Positions 7,924 to 16,871 of a stretch of 64,000 bases of DNA are shown here, one piece after another. The stretch spans positions 310,001 to 374,000 of the forward strand of contig CP007494.1 of assembly GCA_000612485.1 (NCBI GenBank), read 5' to 3'. The notes beneath the pieces were generated by a model, which saw only the letters and a program-made list of their open reading frames with translations, was not told the DNA's origin and made no database searches. Within the stretch, counting starts at the first letter, position 1. Each line of letters begins with the position of its first letter. The stretch is from Bordetella holmesii ATCC 51541. GTDB lineage: Bacteria > Pseudomonadota > Gammaproteobacteria > Burkholderiales > Burkholderiaceae_B. The position numbers were made by a program, and so were the translations under genes.

Positions 7924-8601
7924 ATGAAAGACAGGCCTATTACAACCATCGATAAGGACGGCATCGATGCACCGCTTACTGACGTGGTGTACCAACGCAT
8001 GCTGGACAGTATTTACGCTGGCGCGCTCGCGCCTGGCAGTGTGATCAACGAGGTCGAACTCGCCCGTGAATTCGGCGTGAGCCGCGGGCCGGTGCGTGAA
8101 GCCGTGCGCCGGTTGCAGGGTATCCAGATCGTCACGCGCGAGCCCTATACCAAAGCACGCGTGGTCACCATGACGGCCGCCTCGGCACTGGAACTGTTCC
8201 AGGTCCGCATGGGCCTGGAGGGCGTGGCCTGTTTTCTGGCTACCCAGCGCATGAGTGATGCCGAGATCGAGCATCTGCAACGCGATCTGGAGTCCCATCA
8301 GCGCGGCCGGACGGGACACGAGCAGCCGGATCGGCACTTCGACCTTCACGAGCGTATCGTGCGCGCCAGTGGCAACCAACGCATCATCACTGCGCTGTGC
8401 GACGATCTCTATCATCTGCTGCGTATTTATCGCCGCCACTCCGGATCGGTGCTCGAGCGCAAGGATGATGCGCTGGAAGAACATTGGCAGATCGTGCGCG
8501 CCATCTCCCGGCGCGATGCACGGCTTGCCGAATCCCTTATGCGCTCCCACATCGAGCGCGCCGCCAACCACGTCGCCAATCAGCTCAGCGGCTCTCAGTA
8601 A
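7924..8601 (+). CDS. GntR-family (FadR/FCD-type) transcriptional regulator
   Basis: This 225-residue regulator has an N-terminal winged helix (residues about 17-80: LTDVVYQRMLDSIYAGAL, then GVSRGPVREAVRRLQGIQIV) and a C-terminal all-helical FCD ligand domain. The FCD pattern is seen in FHERIV-like HFDLHERIVRASGN and in the final SHIERAA segment. Such regulators usually repress catabolic operons and are released by a carboxylic-acid effector, often metal-assisted through His/Asp residues of the FCD domain. The ATG at 7924 follows the putative promoter/operator at 7883-7916; the longer upstream frame would run through that promoter and the hairpin, so it is rejected. An MmgE/PrpD gene follows 16 bases after the stop and is probably co-transcribed. 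Confidence 0.88.
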   Translation: MKDRPITTIDKDGIDAPLTDVVYQRMLDSIYAGALAPGSVINEVELAREFGVSRGPVREAVRRLQGIQIVTREPYTKARVVTMTAASALELFQVRMGLEGVACFLATQRMSDAEIEHLQRDLESHQRGRTGHEQPDRHFDLHERIVRASGNQRIITALCDDLYHLLRIYRRHSGSVLERKDDALEEHWQIVRAISRRDARLAESLMRSHIERAANHVANQLSGSQ

Positions 8602-8617
8602 AACAGGAATCACTCCC

Positions 8618-9973
8618 ATGTCATCTTCGTTCGCCACCGGTCTGGCGGAAGTATGCCGATTCGTCTCTGCTCTGAGCTGGGACGCCATTCCGGCTCCAGT
8701 GCGGCAACGCGCCGTCGAGGTGGTCTGCGACGATCTGGCCGCCATGGCGGCCGGCTCGCGCGAACCGGAGTTACGCCGTTACGCCTCGCTGCTTCTGGCT
8801 CTGGGCAACGCCGCCGACGCCGCCCTGATCAGTCCTGCCCTGCCCCGTGTCGGGCGCCTGGAAGCGGCGTCATGGAACGCCCTGGCGGGCAATTGGTGCG
8901 AACTGGACGAAGGTTTCCGGCTGGCCATCTGCCATGCCGGCATCTATACGTTGCCGGCTCTGCTGGCCGAGGCCTGCGCAACGCGCGCCAGCTTGCGCCA
9001 AGTACTCACCGCGCTGACCGGCGCTTACGAGCTGGTGACACGCTGCGCCATGAGTTTCCATGTCATGCCGCCTCCGGTGCATGGGCATGCGTTATGGAGT
9101 GCGGTCGGCGCAGCGGCCGCGGTGTCGCTGTTGCGCGGCCACGATGCGGCCACGCTGCAAAGCGCCGTATCTGGCGCCATCACGACCGCCAGCATGGGCC
9201 CGCGCTCACATTTGATGTCGGGCATCCTGATTCGCAACGGCTGGGCCGCAGCCGGCTCGGTCAATGGCATGCAATGCGCTGATTGGGCCGAATGCGGTTT
9301 TGGCGGCGGCACCGAGAGCATGGAAGCGGTCTGCGTAGAAATCCTTGGCGCCGAGCTGCGCGAAGGCGAAATTACGCGTGATCTCGGCAGCCGCTGGTCC
9401 CTGACGCACGGCTACCAAAAGCTTTACTCCTGCTGCCAACACGGACACTCCGCCGTCCAGGCCTGCATCGCACTGCGCGAGACTCACGGCCTCGATCCCC
9501 AACGCATCCGCAGCATCCATCTGGCCACACACCCTCTTGCCTTGACGCTAGACAGCGTCCATCCGCAGACGACGCTGGGCGCGCGCTTCTCGATGCCGCA
9601 CATGGTTGCCGCATCGCTCGCCCTGGGCAATGCGAGCGCGCAGGCGTTCAGCCTGTCGACCCTCGACGATCCGCTGATCTCCCGGTTGCGCGAAAAGGTG
9701 CAGATGCGCCTGGCAGATCATCCGATGAAGCCGCCCCATGACCGCCCGGCATGGGTCGACGTCGAAATGGACGATGGCCAACGTTACAGCGCCGATTGCC
9801 AAAGCGCGATCGGCAGCCCGGACAATCCCGTGAGCAAGGAGCAGTTCCAGGCCAAACTCGCCGACCTGGCCGCCGGCATTCTGCCTGGCCTGCCGCAAGC
9901 GGTGCAGCCCGATGTCTGGCAGATGGCGCTGGATATGGAAACCAGCGCCTGGCTGTCAAGCATGGCGGCCTGA
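8618..9973 (+). CDS. MmgE/PrpD-family dehydratase-like protein (first copy)
   Basis: The 451-residue protein matches the MmgE/PrpD family (2-methylcitrate dehydratase, iminodisuccinate epimerase and cis-aconitate decarboxylase relatives). Recognisable parts are the N-terminal helical domain (ending GAYELVTRCAMSFHVMPPPVHGHALWS, the family's active-site histidine region), the segment GWAAAGSVNGMQCADWAECGF, and the C-terminal lid domain beginning near HGYQKLYSCCQHGHSA. The exact substrate is unknown. It is only distantly similar to the second PrpD-like protein at 11025-12395. It lies 16 bases downstream of the GntR gene on the same strand, and its stop converges with the Bug pseudogene at 9988. 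The ATG at 8618 was chosen because the frame upstream overlaps the GntR gene. Confidence 0.82.
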   Translation: MSSSFATGLAEVCRFVSALSWDAIPAPVRQRAVEVVCDDLAAMAAGSREPELRRYASLLLALGNAADAALISPALPRVGRLEAASWNALAGNWCELDEGFRLAICHAGIYTLPALLAEACATRASLRQVLTALTGAYELVTRCAMSFHVMPPPVHGHALWSAVGAAAAVSLLRGHDAATLQSAVSGAITTASMGPRSHLMSGILIRNGWAAAGSVNGMQCADWAECGFGGGTESMEAVCVEILGAELREGEITRDLGSRWSLTHGYQKLYSCCQHGHSAVQACIALRETHGLDPQRIRSIHLATHPLALTLDSVHPQTTLGARFSMPHMVAASLALGNASAQAFSLSTLDDPLISRLREKVQMRLADHPMKPPHDRPAWVDVEMDDGQRYSADCQSAIGSPDNPVSKEQFQAKLADLAAGILPGLPQAVQPDVWQMALDMETSAWLSSMAA

Positions 9974-9987
9974 CACCAGCCTCAGAC

Positions 9988-10971
9988 TCAGTTCAGCCGG
10001 ATTCCTGCGTTCTTGATGACCTTGGCCCATTTGCGGGTGTCGGCTTCGATGAGCGCCTGGAATTGAGCCCGGCTGGCTGGCTGAAAGTATGTCCCCAGAG
10101 GCTGCAGGCGTTGATCGATGGCCGGTGCCTGCATGGTCTGGTTGACTGCGGTATTGATTTTATCCAGCACGGCCTGGGGCGTGCCCGCCGGCGCAAACAC
10201 GCCGAACCAGGTCGTGGCCTCATAGTCGGCCAGACCGGTCTGCGCAATCGTCGGCGTATCCGGCAATTGCGGGCTTCGAGCGGGGCCCGTGGCACCCAGC
10301 GCCTTCAGATCGCCGCGACGGATATAGGGCATGGCCGAGGGCAGGTTGTCGAACATCAGTTGAACCCGCCCGGCCAAGAGATCCACCATGGCCGGGCCGC
10401 TGCCCTGATACGGAACGTGGGTGATATGTGTGCCTGCCATCGCATTGAACAGCTCGCCTGCCAAGTGCGTCGTCCCTCCGTTGCCCGACGAGCCGAAGTT
10501 CACCTCGCTGGGGTGCGCCTTGGCGTACTGCACCAGTTCTGCGACGGAGTTCACCGGCAAGGCTGCGGGCACGACCAGCACATTCATCGACTGACTCACA
10601 AGCGCAGCCGGCGCCAGATCTCGCGCGACGTCGAAAGGCATATTGGAGAACAGCGAGGGGTTGATGGCGATGTTTCCCGCCGCCCCGAACAACAGCGTAT
10701 AGCCATCGGGTGCCGCCTTGGCAACGTAGTTCGAGCCGATGTTGCCACCGGCACCGGGTTTGTTCTCGACCACGACATTCTGCCCCAGCACATCGGTCAA
10801 CTGCGCCGCCACCAGACGACCCAAGGTGTCGACCGCGCCACCCGGGGCAAACGGCACAACCAGACGTATCGGTTGGGAGGGTCAGGGCGTAGCCGCCATG
10901 GCGACAGGACCCGAGGCCAACATGCTGCATAAACCCGTGATGCGCAGAAGCTTACTGATTCGTCCAGTCAT
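9988..10971 (-). pseudogene. Bug/TctC-family solute-binding protein interrupted by an in-frame TGA
   Basis: From the ATG at 10971 the frame encodes a signal peptide (MTGRISKLLRITGLCSMLAS, then GPVAMAATP), then TGA at 10884-10882. It continues in the same frame as a typical Bug receptor: PSQPIRLVVPFAPGGAVDTL, ENKPGAGGNIGSNYVAKAAP, ending VIKNAGIRLN. Relatives usually have a tryptophan or tyrosine before P[ST]xP at this point, so a TGG-to-TGA change is the simplest explanation. The mature part (about 295 residues) is otherwise intact. Such proteins bind organic acids in the periplasm and can feed TctAB-type transporters, none of which is in the window. It is the last gene of the minus-strand operon, 53 bases after the PrpD-like gene. 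Confidence 0.8.
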
Positions 10972-11024
10972 GATATTTCCGACAGTAGCAGGGAGAAAAT
11001 CGAAACGGCAGCTCGCGCCAGCCG

Positions 11025-12395
11025 TCAACGTAAATCAACCAGGGGCCAAGGCTGCACGTCGCGCAGCATACGTATCAGTTCGGCCGGGCGGCCGCTCGCG
11101 AATGACAGCGCAAAGGCTTGCGCGGCCTTGGTGTCGAGCGCCTCATCGGAAATAGGTAAGTCGGCCGAGCCCAAGGGATCGGCCACCCATTTCGAAAACT
11201 GCCGTCCCGAGCGCAGCCTTAACGTGACACGCGCCGGGCCATAAGCCGGATACAGCGTGTCGCACTCCTCGTCCTGCCGCACCGTTACCTTCGCGGCCAG
11301 CGCATTGACATCAGCGCGCGCACGAGCCTGCTGCGAGAATCCGGCCAGCGTGACCTCGCCATCCAGACAGGCAAGCGCCATCACCCACGGGAAAGACAAC
11401 TGCGCGATCTCCAGCGTGTTCCAGGGCAGCTGTGCGTGCGGCATGGCAGCCCCAAACATGCACACCTCGATCGACTCCACGTCTGCCGCGTTCCAGCCAG
11501 CCTCAGCCTTAAGTGCCAGGATGGCATCGATGGCCGGATGAATATGGCGGCAGCACGGATAGGGTTTGAGATAAGAACGCATGATCGCCGGAGCATTGCG
11601 TGCACGGGCCTGATTGCCATCCCACCCTTGTATGCCGCCAAATGCCTCCAGTATCCCTGACGGGCCTTCGATCGAGCCGACCGGCCCCACCGCTGCGCCT
11701 TGCTGCGCCATGAGCGCCGCACGCAGCCCCTCACGTGCCGCATGTGCAGGGTGGAATTTCTTGACGTTTCCGCCCCCTTCCAGATAGGCGAACAGACCTC
11801 CCGCCGCGCTGGCCGGCAGACCCATCGCGCTTTCGATCTGCTCGGCCTCCAGACCGAGCAGCGTGGCGCAGGCGGCGGCCGTGCCGACCACGCCCGCTAC
11901 CGGTGTAGTCTGAAATCCACGGCGGCTGGCATGCGGATGCAGTGTCTCGGCGATGCTGATGGCCACTTCATAGCCTGCGGTCACCGCTGTCAGAAACTGC
12001 AGGTAATCGGCCCACGTGTGCCAAGCCAGGGCAAGTACCGCCGGCACGATCGTCGTGCCAGGATGAATGGATCCCTCGCGGTTGCCATCATCCATCTCAA
12101 GGGCATGGCAGGCCATGGCCATCAGACCTGCGGCCTCGATAACCGTCCACCTCTGCGGGCCACCAAAAAGGGGCACCGTACCCTGCGTGGGATTGATGCG
12201 GCGCTCCAGTTCTATCGCGGCGCGCACGAGAGGTTGCTGCATGCCCGCGGCGCAGGCCGCCAGCGTATCCAGTGCATGCCGGGAGCTTTCCTGCAGGCAA
12301 TCCGCAGGCAAATGCGCGCGCCGCAGGCCGGCACACCATTGCGCCAAGGCCCGCGTCGGCTTCGCATTGCTCATCAACGTGATGTGCTCACTCAT
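11025..12395 (-). CDS. MmgE/PrpD-family dehydratase-like protein (second copy)
   Basis: This 456-residue protein shows the MmgE/PrpD layout more clearly than the first copy: LDTLAACAAG early, then HALEMDDGNREGSIHPGTTI (the conserved Asp-Asp and His region), GYEVAISIAETLHPHASRRG, and the lid domain starting with YLKPYPCCRHIHPAIDA. The KPYPCCR-H motif is typical of the family. The reaction is not predictable beyond (de)hydration, isomerisation or decarboxylation of a polycarboxylate-like substrate. Its ATG overlaps the stop of the upstream flavoprotein gene by four bases, so the genes are translationally coupled. It remains intact although both flanking genes are broken. Confidence 0.85.
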   Translation of the reverse strand: MSEHITLMSNAKPTRALAQWCAGLRRAHLPADCLQESSRHALDTLAACAAGMQQPLVRAAIELERRINPTQGTVPLFGGPQRWTVIEAAGLMAMACHALEMDDGNREGSIHPGTTIVPAVLALAWHTWADYLQFLTAVTAGYEVAISIAETLHPHASRRGFQTTPVAGVVGTAAACATLLGLEAEQIESAMGLPASAAGGLFAYLEGGGNVKKFHPAHAAREGLRAALMAQQGAAVGPVGSIEGPSGILEAFGGIQGWDGNQARARNAPAIMRSYLKPYPCCRHIHPAIDAILALKAEAGWNAADVESIEVCMFGAAMPHAQLPWNTLEIAQLSFPWVMALACLDGEVTLAGFSQQARARADVNALAAKVTVRQDEECDTLYPAYGPARVTLRLRSGRQFSKWVADPLGSADLPISDEALDTKAAQAFALSFASGRPAELIRMLRDVQPWPLVDLR

Positions 12396-13771
12396 GGTGT
12401 CGCCTCATTTAACTCGGCGGCCAACACCTGCCCGATACGCCATCCCAGGCCCAGCGCGGCCAGCAGGCCATTGCCCGACATGTAGCCCAGGCTGCCTTTG
12501 TTTCCACTGATTCCGCTGGCTGCGCCGCCGCCCGCCCATAGCCCCGCAATACGGCTTCCGTCGCGTCGCAGCACCCCGCCATCGGCATCGACCGTCAAGC
12601 CACCCTGGGTGTGGAAAATGGCAGGGCTGATCCGCGTGGCGGTCAGCACTGGCCCCAGGGCCCCAGGCCCCATTGATCGCGGCCAAATGGATCTGGCGCG
12701 CCTGCAGCACTGGCCCGCGCCGCAGCCAATGTCGCCTTAAACCCGCTTGCCTCGATGCCACACCGTGCACATAGCTCCTGAGCGGAGCCGGAAAGTACTC
12801 CCCCATGCGACACCAGTTCGGCATACTCTTGCTGCCCGGCGGCCGTCACGTCGCGCACGTGTGTATCGGCGATGACCCAAAAAGGCCCGGCGCGCTGTAG
12901 CTCGACGGCAGCAAACGCCGAGTAACCCATGCTTTCATCCCCGAATCGACGGCCGGACGCATCCACGATGAAGCCCCCTTTCTCGATCGCGGTCCAGGTC
13001 ACTAATGATCCGTGCGGGTCGGCCAGGCTGGCGTGGCCTTGGTAGGCTTTCATATTGGCCAGCCCCGCTCCGAGCGCTTCCCCCAGGCGAGAGCCTCGCC
13101 CTCGCTGCCCATGCCACCGCCATAAGGCGCAGCAGCCACTTCGGGCACGAAGCGCGCGAGCAACTGCCGGTTGGCGGCATAGCCATTGCAGGCCAACACG
13201 ACATGGCGCGCGCCGATATGCGTGACCGCGCCATCGGGGGTCGCGCATTCGACAGAGAAGCCCTCCTCCAGATTACGGCTGACGTTGGACACGCCATTTC
13301 TCCAGGCCACCGGAATCTCGCGCCGCTCGCACTCGACCAAGAGATCATCGACCAGATCTGCTCCGCGCCGAGATGGAGGAGAATGCAAGCGATGCACACG
13401 ATGGCCGATATGCTTGTAGGTTTCTACCAATGTCAGGCGGACGTGGGCCTGGTCAACCAGCCATTCGACCAGCGATGCGGAGCTCTCGGTGAGGGCCTGA
13501 GTAAGATGCATGGCCTCGTGCTCTCCCGCGATGCGACTCAGATCCTGCTGAAACATCTGCGGCGTGTCGTACACACCCGCTGCACGCTGAAAGCGCGTCC
13601 CGGCGGCGGGGATAGACCCGCTGGACAGGACCGTATTGCCGCAGGCCCGTTCGGCCTTGTCCAACACGGCGATACTCGCCCCGGGCATGCCTCGTGCAGC
13701 GCAATGGCCGCGGTCAGACCACAACCGCCGGCGCCGACGATCACCACATCGAATTCCACGTCGAAAGCCAT
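12392..13771 (-). pseudogene. FAD-dependent fumarate-reductase/3-ketosteroid-dehydrogenase-type oxidoreductase, three frameshifts
   Basis: Four consecutive pieces in shifting frames rebuild one flavoprotein of about 460 residues: MAFDVEFDVVIVGAGGCGLT (dinucleotide-binding motif), then from ASIAVLDKAERACGNTVLSS through GSEGEALAWG, then EALGAGLANMKAYQGHASL through GRDQWGLGP, then LGPVLTATRISPAIFHTQGG to the end. The last part has the FAD-contact motif GLWAGGGAASGISG and SGNGLLAALGLG. The breaks are near 13679-13690, at 13080-13084 and near 12659-12661. Each is repaired by adding one base to a C/G run. The gene lies three bases after the Bug2 stop and overlaps the PrpD-like start, so it was an operon member. 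Activity is unlikely as written. Confidence 0.8.
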
Positions 13772-13774
13772 GAC

Positions 13775-14791
13775 TTACTGCACCTTCGCGCCTGACACCT
13801 TGACTGCGGTTTCCCAGGTCGCGCGCTCTCGGTCCAGCTCTTCCTCGAACGCCTTCAACGTCACCGGCATGTCCGTCAGGCCCTGGTTTTTCATCTTTGC
13901 GGCGACATCCGGCGAGGCCATGACAGTCTTGATGTCGGCCGCAATTTTCTGCACCACGGCAGGAGGCGTTCCCTTGGGTGCAAAGATTCCCGACCAGGGA
14001 GCCGCTGAAAACCCCGGAAAGCCCTGCTCGGCGATCGTTGGATAGTGGTTGCCGCTGTAATCTTTATCCGTGGTCAGTGCCAGGAGCTTGAGCTTACCGG
14101 CCTTGACGTGCTCCTCGGCCGATGGGAAGCCCGTAATGCCTACAGGCACATGGCCGGCGATGATGTCATTGATAAGAGGACTGGCGCCTTTGTACTGCAC
14201 CGCCTGCATAGGGAAACCGCCGCGCTCACGCAGCATTTCCATCGTCAAGTGTGACGCCGTCCCATTGCCATCGGTGCCATAGACCTGATACTTGCCGTCC
14301 TTCTTGGCCAGCGCGATCAATTCTTGCAGATTCTTCGCCGGCACATCCACATTGGCGACAATGGCGTTGGGATACTGAACGATCTTGGAAATCGCCTCGA
14401 AATCCGTCTTGGGATTATAGGGCAGGCTGGGATACAACGCCCCGGCGATGCTATGCGAACCCGTCACCCCCAGCAGCAAGGTGTATCCGTCGGGTGCAGC
14501 TTTGGCGGCAAAGCCCGCTCCCACCGTTCCGCCTGCGCCAGCACGGTTCTCGATGACCTCGGTCTGCTTCCAGAGTTTGCCCAACGCCTCGCCCAACACG
14601 CGGCCAGTAACATCGGTCGGCCCGCCAGGAGCGAAAGGCACGATCAGCGTGACCGGCCGGTTTGGCCACGAAGCCGTTTGCGCCAAGGCACCAGGCGCTG
14701 CAATCACGGCCATCAAGGCCAACAGGCCAGCGGTAACGCGACGACGGCCAAACGAGCTTCCTGCTGGGGAAGTCACCTCAGGGACATTCAT
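13775..14791 (-). CDS. Bug/TctC-family periplasmic solute-binding protein (Bug2)
   Basis: The 338-residue protein starts at an ATG with GGAG upstream. It has a twin-arginine-like or long Sec signal (SFGRRRVTAGLLALMAVIAA to ALA). It continues with the family's NRPVTLIVPFAPGGPTDVTG, ENRAGAGGTVGAGFAAKAAP and DGYTLLLGV motifs, and is full length to the C terminus (VKVSGAKVQ). It should bind an organic acid for uptake. It is the first gene of the minus-strand operon, with promoter elements and two operator copies 67-111 bases upstream of its start. Relatives are numerous in Bordetella, so the ligand cannot be named. Confidence 0.88.
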   Translation of the reverse strand: MNVPEVTSPAGSSFGRRRVTAGLLALMAVIAAPGALAQTASWPNRPVTLIVPFAPGGPTDVTGRVLGEALGKLWKQTEVIENRAGAGGTVGAGFAAKAAPDGYTLLLGVTGSHSIAGALYPSLPYNPKTDFEAISKIVQYPNAIVANVDVPAKNLQELIALAKKDGKYQVYGTDGNGTASHLTMEMLRERGGFPMQAVQYKGASPLINDIIAGHVPVGITGFPSAEEHVKAGKLKLLALTTDKDYSGNHYPTIAEQGFPGFSAAPWSGIFAPKGTPPAVVQKIAADIKTVMASPDVAAKMKNQGLTDMPVTLKAFEEELDRERATWETAVKVSGAKVQ

Positions 14792-14857
14792 TTCCAACTC
14801 TCCGATGTCAACAACTGCGCTAGGCAATAAGCAGGGCACTCGGAAGGAAGACCCTCA

Positions 14858-14902
14858 CAGTGTTGACATGCTATCAAGAGGCAAACAAAAGTGTCAACTC
14901 TT
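14858..14902 (-). promoter_or_regulatory. Promoter of the Bug2-flavoprotein-PrpD operon with two operator copies
   Basis: On the minus strand a perfect -35 TTGACA (14897-14892) and a -10 TAGCAT (14873-14868) are 18 bases apart. The -35 lies inside AAGAGT-TG-ACACTT (14889-14902), identical over 14 bases to the GntR promoter site. The -10 overlaps a second, partial copy, CAGTGT-TG-ACATGC (14858-14871). The two copies are centred 31 bases apart, close to three helix turns, so bound repressors would face the same side and cover both promoter boxes. GntR control is inferred. Confidence 0.6.
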
Positions 14903-15172
14903 TGATAGCGACCGGCGAATCGTTAAAATGGGGAAAACCTCATAAATCCAAAGAGATAGACCAAAATGATCGGCATTATTCGGGGGAAAACCCTAGTAAT
15001 GCGTCAAGCATGGCTAGAATCGCCCTTAGCGCCAGGCCCGTTTAAACGTAGACTTTTTGCCCGCAAAACAAGGGATAACACCAATAGTGTTGACACTAAA
15101 GCGACGCCAAGAAATGACAGGCGTGGCCGAACAAGGCGGCCGCCAGTGCTCGCAGCGCCGCTCATCCCCATG
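14903..15172. other. Intergenic region without a convincing gene
   Basis: Between the Bug2 promoter and the dbpA terminator, 270 bases hold only short open frames with no family resemblance, no good ribosome site and poor codon use. The stretch 14910-15000 is AT-richer than its surroundings. The one clear element is the perfect operator-like dyad at 15085-15098. Confidence 0.5.
15085..15098. promoter_or_regulatory. Perfect dyad TAGTGT-TG-ACACTA, third upstream operator copy
   Basis: Six-base arms are perfectly inverted around TG. The centre GT-TG-ACA is shared with the sites at 7883-7896, 14858-14871 and 14889-14902. It lies about 196 bases upstream of the promoter-proximal site, a distance compatible with DNA looping. 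No promoter is obvious next to it. Confidence 0.5.
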
Positions 15173-15195
15173 AAAAACGCCCCGTGAAGGGGCGT
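15173..15195 (-). terminator. Intrinsic terminator of dbpA
   Basis: Read on the minus strand, ACGCCCC-TTCAC-GGGGCGT followed by TTTT begins about 20 bases after the dbpA stop: a seven-pair GC-rich stem with a T-run. Confidence 0.75.
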
Positions 15196-15215
15196 CGAGA
15201 GCGTCAGACGTGCGG

Positions 15216-16625
15216 TCAGAATTCCTCGAGAAACCGCATTCGAAAGCGACGGCCTTTGATATTGCTGTTGGACAGACGTGCGAAGGCCTGTTTGGCGATC
15301 TGCCGGTCCAGCGCTACATAGGAAGTGAACTCGGTGATGTTGATTTTGCCGACCTGCTCGAACGTCAAGCCACCTTCGCCAGTCAAAGCGCCAAGCAGAT
15401 CGCCTGGACGTAATTTATCTTTCTTGCCGCCCTGAATACTGAGCGTGATCATGGGCGCGCGCAGAGGACGATCCGCCTTGGCCCGCAGCGCCTTGATATC
15501 CGCCCACTTCAGAGGCGCTCCTTGGTACTGCTCGATCAGATTGGCCCAGCGCATCTCCTCAGCCGAGCACAGGCTCAATGCCAGGCCCTTCTGCTCACCC
15601 CGGCCGCTGCGGCCGATGCGGTGCACATGGACCTCCGTGTCCTTGGTCACGTCGACATTGATCACGGCACCGAGATTCTGGATATCCAGGCCTCGCGCGG
15701 CCACATCGGTGGCCACCAGCACCGCACAACTCTGATTGGCAAACTGGATCAGGATTTCATCGCGATCGCGTTGCTCGAGATCGCCATTGAGCGCCTGCGC
15801 GCTGATGCCGGCGGCTTGCAAGCGCTCGACCAGATCATGGCTGCGGATCTTGGTGTTGCAAAAGGCCAAAGTGGAGACCGAACGGAAATGGGCCAGCAGC
15901 GTGACCACGGCATCGAGCCGCTCGTCCTCGCCGATTTCGTAGAAAATCTGCTCGATGCGGTTGGCATCATGTTGCGCCTGCACCTTGACCTCGGCGGGGT
16001 TGCGCAGGAAACGGGCGCTCAGTTTGCGGATATTTTCTGGATAAGTCGCCGAAAACAGGAGCGTCTGGCGCTTGAGCGGGCAATGCGCAGCGATGGCAAC
16101 GATGTCGTCATAAAAACCCATGTCCACCATGCGGTCTGCCTCATCGAGCACCAGCGTCTTCAGACCTGACAGATCCAGACTGCCGCGCGCCAGATGGTCC
16201 TGGATACGGCCCGGCGTACCCACCACCAGATGCGCGCCACGCGCCAGGGACTCGGCCTGGGGCCTGGCGGCCGCGCCGCCACACAGCGTCAGGATCTTGA
16301 CGTTGGGAATGAGCCGGGCCAGCCGACGCAGTTCCTGGGCGACCTGATCGGCCAATTCGCGCGTGGGGCACACCACGAGCCCCTGCGGCAGCAGACGACC
16401 AACATCCAACGTCTGCAGCACGCCCAGCCCAAAAGCCGCCGTCTTGCCACTGCCGGTCATGGCCTGGGCAATCAGGTCGCGCCCGTCAAGAATGAGCGGC
16501 AGACTCTCGGCCTGAATAGGTGTCATCTGCTCAAAACCCAACCCCTGTAGATTGTCCAGAAGGGCGGGAAGCAGTGGCAACGAAGAAAAAGACGTGTCGG
16601 TCACGATACGGGCGGATGGCGACAT
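15216..16625 (-). CDS. dbpA: ATP-dependent RNA helicase DbpA (DEAD-box)
   Basis: The 469-residue protein acts in 50S ribosomal subunit assembly. The DEAD-box core is complete: Q motif (GFEQMTPIQAESLPLILDG), Walker A AMTGSGKTAA, PTRELADQ, the DEAD box in LVLDEADRMVDMGF, SAT in LFSATYPEN, and HRIGRSGRG. The C-terminal 75 residues (ITLSIQGGKKDKLRPGDLLG through FRMRFLEEF) match the DbpA RNA-binding domain, which recognises 23S rRNA hairpin 92 and separates DbpA from RhlE, SrmB and other paralogues. Length is close to E. coli DbpA. The ATG at 16625 is preferred over a TTG two codons upstream. It diverges from the mechanosensitive channel gene with a 246-base gap in which I see nothing but the channel's ribosome site. 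Confidence 0.93.
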   Translation of the reverse strand: MSPSARIVTDTSFSSLPLLPALLDNLQGLGFEQMTPIQAESLPLILDGRDLIAQAMTGSGKTAAFGLGVLQTLDVGRLLPQGLVVCPTRELADQVAQELRRLARLIPNVKILTLCGGAAARPQAESLARGAHLVVGTPGRIQDHLARGSLDLSGLKTLVLDEADRMVDMGFYDDIVAIAAHCPLKRQTLLFSATYPENIRKLSARFLRNPAEVKVQAQHDANRIEQIFYEIGEDERLDAVVTLLAHFRSVSTLAFCNTKIRSHDLVERLQAAGISAQALNGDLEQRDRDEILIQFANQSCAVLVATDVAARGLDIQNLGAVINVDVTKDTEVHVHRIGRSGRGEQKGLALSLCSAEEMRWANLIEQYQGAPLKWADIKALRAKADRPLRAPMITLSIQGGKKDKLRPGDLLGALTGEGGLTFEQVGKINITEFTSYVALDRQIAKQAFARLSNSNIKGRRFRMRFLEEF

Positions 16626-16871
16626 CCGCAAAAAACAGGGTTGACCGACAGTGTATGCGGTCGGCGCCCTCTGCGTCCCGCCAAGTCAGCTCCCCCCCGG
16701 CGGCCTCCCACGGGCCAGACGCGCCAACCCTGCGGATTGCAACGACGTGCACGCCGTGTCGCGCCATCTCAGGCGTTCTTCGCACACCCGGCGCATTCAC
16801 ATGTCACCGCGGCAGGCCTTATCATGGGGCAGGCCGCAAGCGCGGTCCCTGCCGAGAAAGGAGAGTCATTA

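Noticed and set aside
14860..15187. Small plus-strand open frames (61-73 codons) upstream of the Bug2 gene
   Set aside because: No ribosome site, no family resemblance, low-quality codon use, and they overlap the promoter and operator elements.
16641..16871. Upstream extension of the MscS-type gene (77 codons)
   Set aside because: Arg/Pro-rich sequence without membrane or signal features; the GTG at 16872 has a strong ribosome site.
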